Shown: piece after piece, positions 36,801 to 43,243 of the stretch
Position numbering within the stretch: the stretch's first letter is position 1
Layout: each line of letters begins with the position of its first letter
Source of the DNA: Janthinobacterium sp. J1-1
Lineage (GTDB): Bacteria > Pseudomonadota > Gammaproteobacteria > Burkholderiales > Burkholderiaceae_D
Assembly (NCBI RefSeq): GCF_030944405.1
Contig: NZ_CP132339.1
Coordinates: 5,518,001 to 5,582,000, forward strand
Direction of reading: 5' to 3'
DNA: 64,000 nt
Made by a program: the position numbers and the translations under genes
The notes under the pieces: generated by a model
What the model was told of the DNA's origin: nothing
Databases searched by the model: none
What the model saw: only the letters and a program-made list of their open reading frames with translations

Positions 36801-38405
36801 GATACGGCCGCCCTGGCCGCTGCCGCCCAAGCGGCGCAGGCCGCCGCCACGCTCGCCGCCGCGCAAAACGACGACGCGGCCGCCGCGACAGCCGCCGCCA
36901 ATGCCGCCGCCGCCCTCGCCGCGCTGAACGCCGCACTGGCTGACGACGCAGCCGCTGCGGCCGCCACGCAAAACGCCGCCACCGCCCTGGCAGCGGCCCA
37001 GGCCGCGCAAAGCGACGATACGGCCGCCCTGGCCGCCGCCGCCCAAGCTTCGGCCGCACTGGCCGCCGCCAACGCCGCGCAAAACGACGACGCCGCAGCG
37101 CAAGCGGCCGCCGCCAATGCCGCCGCCGCCCTGGCCGCCTACAATGCGGCCTTGGCCGACGACGCCAGCGCCGCCGCCGCCGTGCAATTCGCCGCACAGG
37201 CCCAGGCCAGCGCCCAAGCCGCGCAAGCGGACGATGACGCCGCCGCGCAAGCGGCCGCACAGGCCGTCATTGCGCAGGCCGCCGCCACCGCGGCGCAAAA
37301 CGATGACGCAGCCGCAGCAGCGGCGGCCGTCATCGCCGCCGCCGCCGTGGCCGCGCGCGACGCCGCCCTGGCCGATGACGCCAATGCGGCAGCCACCGCC
37401 AATGCCGCCAGCGCCGCGCTGGCCGCTGCCAGCGCCGCACAGGCGGCCGATGCCGCCGCAGCGGCGGCCGCGATCCAGGCCGCCAACTCGCAGGCGGCGC
37501 TGCAGGCCGCGCTGGCCGACGATGCGGCAGCCGCCGTCGCCAGCCAGAATGCCGCCGCCGCCCTGGCGGCGTATAACGCGGCCCAAGCCGATGATGCCGC
37601 CGCCGTGCAGGCGCTGGCGGCTTACGACGCGGCGCAAGCGGCGATGCTGCAGGCGATCACCGTGGCGGCGCAAACCGACGCCGGCGCGCTGGGCGCCATC
37701 GCCGCCAGCGATGCGCAAACGGCGGCCGGCCTGCAATCGATCGCCGACCAGACCGACGCCAGCGCCCTGACCCTGCAAGCGCAGGCTGACGCGGCAGCGG
37801 CCACCGCCGCCGCCAACGCGGCGCAAGCGACCGACGCGCAAGCCCTGAGCGTGGCGGCCGATGCGGCCATCGCCAGCGCACTGCAAGTGCAGGCACAAGC
37901 CGACCTGACGGACGCCGCATCGCTGACAGTGGCCGCCAATGCCAGTGCGGCGACGGCGGCCGCGGCGCAAGCCCAGGCCGACCTGACCGACGCGGCGCAG
38001 CTATTCACCTTGAGCCAGCTGGCACAGCACAGCCCGCAGATCCTGTCCGACTTCCAGGGCGGCCTGCCGGCCGCCGGCGGCGACGTGATCGACATGTCGC
38101 CGATTGCCGACCTGACGGCGTCGGTGGCGGTCGGCGTGTCGCTGGGCACCGACTTCGGCAACGACAACATCTTCATTTTCAATGAGACGGCGGTGTCGAT
38201 CGGTGCGGCGGCCAGCGCGATTGCGGCCGACAACAGCGTGCTGTCGGGCCAGGGTTATATCGTGATCCGCGATATCGACAATGGCGGCGCGGTGACGGTC
38301 TACCACTCGAGCGACCTGAGTTCGGCGCAGTCGCTCGACACGGCGCTGGTATTGCTCAGCAACGTCAATATCACGCAACTGACGGCGGCCAACTTCATCG
38401 TCTGA
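33240..38405 (+). CDS. Giant Ala/Asp-rich repeat protein, C-terminal part (continuation after frameshift)
   Basis: This frame is open from the frameshift to 38405 but has no ATG with a ribosome site (the first start-like codon, TTG 33573, is inside a repeat), so it is not an independent gene. It continues the 26-residue repeats to ~33810, passes a short unique spacer (YSASRPLDLVAALAATVAATT), then has ~50 repeats of a second, 24-residue class (DDAAAA...LAALNAALA). Five more 26-residue repeats follow (~37675-38000), then a unique ~130-residue C-terminal domain (LSQLAQHSPQILSDFQGG to LTAANFIV) that looks like a type I secretion signal: acidic, aromatic-poor, hydrophobic end. Joined, the protein would be about 3180 residues. 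Confidence 0.7.
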   Translation, partial: NLTDAVALGTVSTAATAAANAAQATANLTDAAALGLIATADAALAATAQATANLTDAVALNLVSTAANTAAAAALATANLTDAVALGTISTAATQAANAAAATANLTDAVALGLVSTVNAATAATLQNTANLTDAAALQLIATADAAAVTTTNVLASVLDAVVLGTAHTLDATAALLATTVAALTDAAALTVTANNDAAAAAAAAAYSASRPLDLVAALAATVAATTATLSRAAADGAIADDANAATAVARSAASLALLNQAIAADNAATAAAAQAALSQAAAQTALADDAAAAAAATVAATSLAATQAAQAADAAAASTAATAANALNALNAALAADAAAASTAANAVLANAATAAAVADDAAAALAATTAAASQAAASAVTIANNAIAALNSALADDAAAVNAALNATNTLAATNAAIAADTAAAVAANVAALSAAATAAAQADDLAAATAATVAGLSLAVTQAAQALDATAAAAVVTANNALAVLNSALADDATAATAVVAAANALAALNAALAADAAVATTAATAAASLLATTNAQADDAAAAAAATAAVLAQNAADAALLLDAGAAFIAAAAATALAQANAALNDDNAAANAAHVAGISLAATLAALNDDAAAVVANTALNAAIGDLNIAVAADANALSLQSVADADALVVINSRSAVDAANQANADAAAALAALNAAQADDAAAAAAATAAAAALVAANAAQADDLAAAAAAAQAAISAAATAAAQSDDAAAATAATAAAAALAALNTALADDAAAVTAQAAAIAAQAAATNAQNDDAAALAAAAAAALALAATTAAQADDTSAATAATNAAAALTAYNNALADDAAASAAQAAAAIAQAAATAAQNDDAAAAAAAASAGAALVALNAALADDAAAANAAAIAATAATAAAAATADDAAAAAAAAAAAVALAAATAAQNDDAAAAQAAADAAAALAALNAALAADAAAVTTATAAVAAAAAAQAALNDDAAALAAATVAANALAAATGAQNDDAAAAQAALAAAAALAALNAALADDATAATNAALAAAAAQAAQADDTAALAAAANAAAAVAAATAAQNDDAAAQAAAANAAAALAALNAALADDATAAQATAVAAVAAAAAQAAQNDDAAALAAAAAAANAVAAATAAQNDDAAAAQAAANAAAALAALNAALAADTAAANAAQAALVAASAAQAAQAADTAALAAAAQAAQAAATLAAAQNDDAAAATAAANAAAALAALNAALADDAAAAAATQNAATALAAAQAAQSDDTAALAAAAQASAALAAANAAQNDDAAAQAAAANAAAALAAYNAALADDASAAAAVQFAAQAQASAQAAQADDDAAAQAAAQAVIAQAAATAAQNDDAAAAAAAVIAAAAVAARDAALADDANAAATANAASAALAAASAAQAADAAAAAAAIQAANSQAALQAALADDAAAAVASQNAAAALAAYNAAQADDAAAVQALAAYDAAQAAMLQAITVAAQTDAGALGAIAASDAQTAAGLQSIADQTDASALTLQAQADAAAATAAANAAQATDAQALSVAADAAIASALQVQAQADLTDAASLTVAANASAATAAAAQAQADLTDAAQLFTLSQLAQHSPQILSDFQGGLPAAGGDVIDMSPIADLTASVAVGVSLGTDFGNDNIFIFNETAVSIGAAASAIAADNSVLSGQGYIVIRDIDNGGAVTVYHSSDLSSAQSLDTALVLLSNVNITQLTAANFIV
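33955..37615 (+). repeat. Tandem 72-bp (24-residue) repeats, about 50 units
   Basis: Units are marked by Asp-Asp (or Ala-Asp) and Leu fourteen residues later, with DD pairs 24 residues apart (for example DDAAALAAATVAANALAAAT then GAQN and DD). Alternating subtypes (QNDD and LADD units) suggest a higher-order 48-residue pair. The repeat class differs in period from the flanking 26-residue blocks. Confidence 0.85.
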
Positions 38406-38425
38406 TCGCGGCGATCGGCAGTCGC

Positions 38426-38451
38426 AGGCGGGGGCGCCGGCAGCCCCCGCC
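38426..38451 (+). other. GC-rich hairpin between the repeat-protein gene and tolC-like gene
   Basis: GGCGGGGGC and GCCCCCGCC are perfect inverse arms around GCCGGCA-type loop bases. No T run follows, so it is unlikely to terminate fully. It may lower expression of the exporter genes relative to the substrate or protect the upstream mRNA. Confidence 0.5.
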
Positions 38452-38492
38452 ATCTCTTGAATCCGCAGGCACCCAAGGGCCAGAAAGACGCA

Positions 38493-39794
38493 ATGAGATT
38501 ACCTGTTTTACCAGTTTCGACCACAGGCCGCGCCTCCCCGCGCGGCTTCCCGACCTGTCTCGTGGCCGTGCTGGCCGCCGCGAGCCTGGCCTTCACCTCC
38601 CCTTGCGCGCAGGCGCAAAGCGCCACCGCCTGGAGCTTCGACCAGGTGCTGCGGCAAGCGCTGCAAAGCCACCCCGCGATCCAGGGCAAACGCTCCGTGC
38701 AGGCCGCCGCGCGGGCCGACCTCGATGGCGCGCAGTGGCAGCGCTTTCCCAGCCTGTCGGCCGAAGTGCCGACCGGCTCGCAGGAAACCGGCGGCGTGGT
38801 GCGCATCGACCAGCCGCTGTGGAGCGGCGGACGGATCGACGCCGGCATCGATGCGGCGGGCAGCCGGGTCGACGCGGCCGGCGCCGGCATCGAGGAAGAA
38901 CGCCTGACCTTGTCGCTGCGCGTGATCGCAGCCTACACCGAAGCGCTGCGCCAGACGGCGCGCGTGCAGGTGGCCCAGACCGGCATGGCCGAACACGACC
39001 GCCTGCTCGACATGATACGGCGCCGCGTGGAGCAGTCGGTCAGCTCGCAAACCGACCAGCGCCTGGCCGAATCGCGCGCCTACCAGGCCGCCAATGACGT
39101 GTCGAACGCGCGCCAGGCGCTGGCCAATGCGCTGGCGCAGCTGTCGCAGCTGGCCGGCAAACCGGTGCGCATCGTCACCCCGGCCGGCATCGGCGTGGGC
39201 GAGCTGCTGCCGGACGCCAACCTGGAACGCGTGATGCGCCAGGCCGTGGCCTATTCGCCGACCCTGCGCCGGCTCGACTTCGAGGCGCAGGCGGCCGACT
39301 CCGAGATCGCCCTGCAGCGTTCGGCCTACATGCCGAAGGTGCTGCTGCGCGTGGAAAAACCCACCGGCGGCATCAACGCCGACAACCGCACGCGCGCCAT
39401 GCTGGTGCTGCAGGCGCAGCCGGGCGCGGGCCTGTCGGCCAAGGCCGGCGTCGACGCCGCCGTGGCGCGGCGCGAAGGCGCCCGCTCGGCCCACGACGCG
39501 GCCGAACGCGACGTGCGCGAACGCTTCACCATCGACTGGAACGAGGCCGAATCCAGCCGCGAGCGCCTGGGCAATGCGGGCGAATCGAGCACCACCTCGA
39601 CCCAGGTGTTCGAATCGTATGCGCGCCAGTACGTGATCGGCCGCAAGAGCTGGAACGACGTGCTCAACGCCGTGCGCGAAGCCACGCAGGCGCAGTTCGT
39701 GCTGGAAGACACGCGCGCCCAGGCGATCGCCGCCAGCCTGCGCCTGGCGGCGCAAACCGGCACCCTGGCCGGCCGTACCGCGCCATCCAACTGA
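38493..39794 (+). CDS. TolC-family outer-membrane efflux protein (type I secretion)
   Basis: 433 residues from ATG 38493; the open frame begins at a TTG 36 bases earlier. The signal peptide ends near AQAQS (residue ~42). The remainder is the TolC repeat of two coiled-coil/beta segments (FDQVLRQALQSHPAIQG; IDQPLWSGGRIDAG; second half AVAYSPTLRRLDFEAQAADSEIALQRSAYMPKV). It forms the outer-membrane channel of a tripartite exporter with the ABC and HlyD-like proteins encoded next. It starts 88 bases after the repeat protein gene, with a GC-rich hairpin in the gap. Confidence 0.9.
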   Translation: MRLPVLPVSTTGRASPRGFPTCLVAVLAAASLAFTSPCAQAQSATAWSFDQVLRQALQSHPAIQGKRSVQAAARADLDGAQWQRFPSLSAEVPTGSQETGGVVRIDQPLWSGGRIDAGIDAAGSRVDAAGAGIEEERLTLSLRVIAAYTEALRQTARVQVAQTGMAEHDRLLDMIRRRVEQSVSSQTDQRLAESRAYQAANDVSNARQALANALAQLSQLAGKPVRIVTPAGIGVGELLPDANLERVMRQAVAYSPTLRRLDFEAQAADSEIALQRSAYMPKVLLRVEKPTGGINADNRTRAMLVLQAQPGAGLSAKAGVDAAVARREGARSAHDAAERDVRERFTIDWNEAESSRERLGNAGESSTTSTQVFESYARQYVIGRKSWNDVLNAVREATQAQFVLEDTRAQAIAASLRLAAQTGTLAGRTAPSN

Positions 39795-39816
39795 ACACAT
39801 GCATCAAGGAGACAGC

Positions 39817-41964
39817 ATGGACACTTCCATCAAACACGGCCTGCTGCCACTGGTCGACCAGGCGGCACGGCTCACCGGCCAGCACCTGGCCGCCGCCCGC
39901 CTGGCCGACCTGCAGCGCCAGCTGGACCACCTGGACGAAGACGGCGGCGCCGCGGCAGTACTGAGCCAGGTCTGGCAGGCGGCCGGCCTGGAAGGCGCGG
40001 CGCGCCTGCTGCACGATCCGACGCCGGGCGAGCTGCCCTTCGCCATCCATAGCGACAGTACCGGCTGGGGCCTGCTGCAGGCGCGCGCCGGCGACGGCGC
40101 CTGGCGCGGCGAAGGCATGGATGGCCGCCCTTTGCTGCTGGCGTCGCTGGCCGGCCTGGCCTGCGTGGGCCTGCCAAGGCGCAACGCCCAGGGTGCCGGC
40201 AAGCTCGGCGCCCTGGACCTGGTGCGGCGCGCGCTGTGGCTGAAAAAAAGCGTGTTTGTCGACGCCGTGCTGGCCACCGCCATCGTCACCCTGCTGACCA
40301 TGGCCACGTCATTGTTTTCGATGCAGGTCTACGACCGCGTGATTCCGAACCAGAGCTTTTCCACCTTGTGGGTGCTGGTGGTGGGCGTGGCGCTGTCGAT
40401 CGGCCTGGAATTCATTCTCAAGCAGGTACGCAGCCGCATCGTCGACCACTCGTGCAAAGAAGTCGATCATGAACTGTCGGAGTGGTTTTTCCAGCGCATG
40501 CTGGGCATCCGCATGGAAGCGCGTCCGGCCTCGGTGGGCACCCTGGCGGCGCAGGTGAAAGGCTTTGAAATGGTGCGCGGCGTGCTGACCTCCACCTCGC
40601 TGTTCGTGCTGACCGACGTGCCGTTCGCGCTGCTGTTCCTGATCATGATCACCATCATCGGCGGCTGGCTGGTGGTGGTGCCGCTGGTGGCGCTGCCGCT
40701 GGCCCTGGTGTGCGGACTGATGTTCCAGCGCGCGATCCAGGCGCATACGCGCAACAACCTCAATGCCAGCAACCGCAAGGCCGGGCTGCTGGTTGAAGCG
40801 GTCGATGGCGTCGAAACCCTCAAGGGCAGCAGCGCCGAATGGATGATGCAGGCGCGCTGGGGCGAACTGGTGGCCGAGACCAGCCACGCGGAACAGAATA
40901 TCCGCGACTATGCGGCCCTGTCGCAAAACATCACGGCCGGCTTCCAGCAACTGACGAACGTGGCACTGATCTCGATGGGCGCCTGGTTCGTGGCCGAAAA
41001 CCAGATGACCATGGGCGCGCTGATGGCCTGCACCATCATCAGCAACCGCGCCCTGATGCCGATCGTGCAGCTGCCCGCCGTGATGGTGCAATGGGCACAT
41101 GCGCGCGCCGCCATCGACGGCCTGGAACAGGTGATCAGCCTGCCCAATGAAGCGGACAACGCGGCCCATGCGCTGACGCCGCGCGGCCTGGACAAGGGCC
41201 TGCGCTTCGAACGCATCCGTTTCAGCTACGGCGGCGCGCAGAAGGTGGCGCTGGAGGTCGATGCGCTGGCGATCCGCCCTGGCGAAAAAGTCGGCCTGGT
41301 GGGCGCCATCGGTTCCGGCAAGAGCACCCTGCTCAAACTCGCTTCGGGCCTGTTCCAGCCGTCCGAAGGCAAAGTGTACCTGGGCGATGTCGACATGGCC
41401 CTGCTGGCGCCGCCGGTGGTACGTGAAATGATCGGCTACCTGCCGCAGGATACGCGGCTGTTCAGCGGCACCCTGCGCGACAATCTGCTGCTGGGCCTGG
41501 CCGATCCGGGCGAGGAAGCGATTCTGGCGGCCGCCCGGCGCACGGGCCTGATCGACCTGATCACCGGCCAGCCCCGCGGCCTGGCGCTGGCGATTACCGA
41601 AGGCGGGCGCGGCGTGTCGGGCGGCCAGCGCCAGCTGATCGCGGTCACGCGCATGCTGCTGGCGAAACCGAAGATCTGGCTGCTGGACGAGCCGACCGGC
41701 GCGATGGACGCCAAGACCGAGGCGCGCATCGTGGCCCTGCTCGGTGAATTGTCGGCCGAAGGCGTGACGATGGTCGCCACCACCCACAAGAACGCCCTGC
41801 TGCCCTTGCTGGACCGGCTGGTGGTGCTGCAGGCCGGCCGCGTGCTGCTGGACGGCCCGCGCGACGCCGTACTGGCCAAACTGTCGGGCAAGCCACCCAC
41901 CATGCAGGCGGTACCGGCCTCTCCGGCGCCCGCCCCCGTCGTTGTACAAGGAGCCGTGGCATGA
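39817..41964 (+). CDS. Type I secretion ABC transporter (LapB/HlyB type)
   Basis: 715 residues from ATG 39817, which has AAGGAG before it; an upstream ATG at 39799 lacks one. Residues ~1-125 resemble a C39-peptidase-like domain but I see no catalytic Cys, the state found in exporters of non-cleaved substrates. The membrane domain spans ~145-430, and the nucleotide-binding domain has Walker A GAIGSGKSTLLKL, signature VSGGQRQ and Walker B IWLLDEPTGAMD. It energises export of the giant protein across the inner membrane. It overlaps the HlyD gene by four bases. Confidence 0.94.
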   Translation: MDTSIKHGLLPLVDQAARLTGQHLAAARLADLQRQLDHLDEDGGAAAVLSQVWQAAGLEGAARLLHDPTPGELPFAIHSDSTGWGLLQARAGDGAWRGEGMDGRPLLLASLAGLACVGLPRRNAQGAGKLGALDLVRRALWLKKSVFVDAVLATAIVTLLTMATSLFSMQVYDRVIPNQSFSTLWVLVVGVALSIGLEFILKQVRSRIVDHSCKEVDHELSEWFFQRMLGIRMEARPASVGTLAAQVKGFEMVRGVLTSTSLFVLTDVPFALLFLIMITIIGGWLVVVPLVALPLALVCGLMFQRAIQAHTRNNLNASNRKAGLLVEAVDGVETLKGSSAEWMMQARWGELVAETSHAEQNIRDYAALSQNITAGFQQLTNVALISMGAWFVAENQMTMGALMACTIISNRALMPIVQLPAVMVQWAHARAAIDGLEQVISLPNEADNAAHALTPRGLDKGLRFERIRFSYGGAQKVALEVDALAIRPGEKVGLVGAIGSGKSTLLKLASGLFQPSEGKVYLGDVDMALLAPPVVREMIGYLPQDTRLFSGTLRDNLLLGLADPGEEAILAAARRTGLIDLITGQPRGLALAITEGGRGVSGGQRQLIAVTRMLLAKPKIWLLDEPTGAMDAKTEARIVALLGELSAEGVTMVATTHKNALLPLLDRLVVLQAGRVLLDGPRDAVLAKLSGKPPTMQAVPASPAPAPVVVQGAVA

Positions 41965-43142
41965 ACAACACCAGCCGAGTGACGAAAATCGAGGTCAGGA
42001 AGGAAGCCAAACGGGGCCGCATGCTGATCTGGACCTGCAGCATCGCCCTGCTGGGCGTGATCGGCTGGGCCTCGTGGGCGGAACTGGACCAGGTGACGCG
42101 CGCCAACGGCCAGGTGATCGCCAGCTCGCGCAACCAGATCATCCAGGTGGCCGACGGCGGCGTGCTGGCCGAGCTGCGCGTGCACGAGGGCAGCATCGTC
42201 AAGCGCGGCGCCCTGCTGGCGCGTTTCGACCGCACGCGGGCCGAATCGAGCTACCTGGAAAGCACGGCCAAGGCGGCCGGCCTGAAGGCGGCCGTGGCGC
42301 GCCTGCAGGCCGAGGTGTTCGGCGGCACGCCGAAGTTCCCGGCCGAACTGCAGGATTTCCCCGAGTTCCGCGCCAACCAGCTGGCCTTTTTCGGCAAGCG
42401 GCAGGGCGCGGTGCAGGCCGAAGTGAGCGCTTTAAGCAGCAGCATGCAGCTGATCAAGGAAGAGCTGGAAATGAACTTGCCGCTGCTGGAAACGGGCGAC
42501 GTCAGCCGTGCCGAGATATTGAAACTCAAGCGCCAGGTGGTCGACATCCAGGCGCAGATCACGAATCGCCGCAACAAATATCTGCAAGAATCGCAGACCG
42601 ACCTGGTGAAAGCGCAGGAAGACCTGGCCGGCGTGCTGCAAACGGTGACCCAGCGCAAGGAGCAGCTCGGTTCGACCGATATCTACGCGCCCACCGACGG
42701 CATCGTGCGCAACGTCAGGCTCACCACCCTGGGCGGCGTGGCCAAGCCCGGCGAAGAGATCCTGCAGATCGTGCCCACCGACGACGACCTGATCATCGAA
42801 GCGAAGGTGAAACCGGCCGATATCGCCTTTATCAAGCCGGGCCTGCCCACCGCCGTGAAACTGGACGCCTACGACTACGCCATCTACGGCCGCCTGCGCG
42901 GCACCGTCAGCTATATCAGCGCCGATACCCTGAGCGAAGACAACAAGGGCAACGAACAACCCTACTATCGCGTGCAGATCAAGACCAGCGGGCGCAATCT
43001 GCTGGGCAAGAACGGAGAGCCGATCCTGATCCAGCCCGGCATGACGGCCACGGTGGAGATCAACACCGGCCGCAAGACGGTGCTGCGTTATCTGACGAAA
43101 CCGATCACCAAGACGTTTTCGGAGTCGATGGGGGAACGGTAG
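41961..43142 (+). CDS. HlyD-family periplasmic adaptor (type I secretion)
   Basis: 393 residues. One N-terminal membrane helix (MLIWTCSIALLGVIGWASWA) is followed by split biotinyl-lipoyl halves (GQVIASSRNQIIQVADGGVLAELRV; IYAPTDGIVRNVRLTTLGGVAKPGEEILQIVP), an alpha-helical hairpin ~95-235 that would dock on TolC, and a beta-barrel domain to the C-terminus. It links the ABC transporter to the outer-membrane channel. It starts within the ABC stop codon (ATGA). It is the last gene of the export operon. Confidence 0.94.
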   Translation: MNNTSRVTKIEVRKEAKRGRMLIWTCSIALLGVIGWASWAELDQVTRANGQVIASSRNQIIQVADGGVLAELRVHEGSIVKRGALLARFDRTRAESSYLESTAKAAGLKAAVARLQAEVFGGTPKFPAELQDFPEFRANQLAFFGKRQGAVQAEVSALSSSMQLIKEELEMNLPLLETGDVSRAEILKLKRQVVDIQAQITNRRNKYLQESQTDLVKAQEDLAGVLQTVTQRKEQLGSTDIYAPTDGIVRNVRLTTLGGVAKPGEEILQIVPTDDDLIIEAKVKPADIAFIKPGLPTAVKLDAYDYAIYGRLRGTVSYISADTLSEDNKGNEQPYYRVQIKTSGRNLLGKNGEPILIQPGMTATVEINTGRKTVLRYLTKPITKTFSESMGER

Positions 43143-43243
43143 TCCCACTTGCGCCACCGCAAACAAGCACTAACTGAGTCACTGCAAGCAGCCGCCATCG
43201 CCCTACACTGTGTTTCCCAGCAGCATGGAACACAGGCGCGGCG

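Noticed and set aside
31480..37970. Further long minus-strand and offset plus-strand frames across the repeat gene (Gly-, Arg- or Pro-rich)
   Set aside because: Same compositional artefact; the Asp-containing frame alone shows the regular 24/26-residue pattern and joins to unique N- and C-terminal domains.
29400..38000. CRISPR array from regular repeats
   Set aside because: The units are contiguous coding repeats of 72/78 bases without unique spacers, and no cas genes are present.
33573..38405. Independent gene starting at TTG 33573
   Set aside because: The start codon lies in the middle of a repeat unit with no ribosome site; the frame is already open from 33240 and continues the upstream repeat register.
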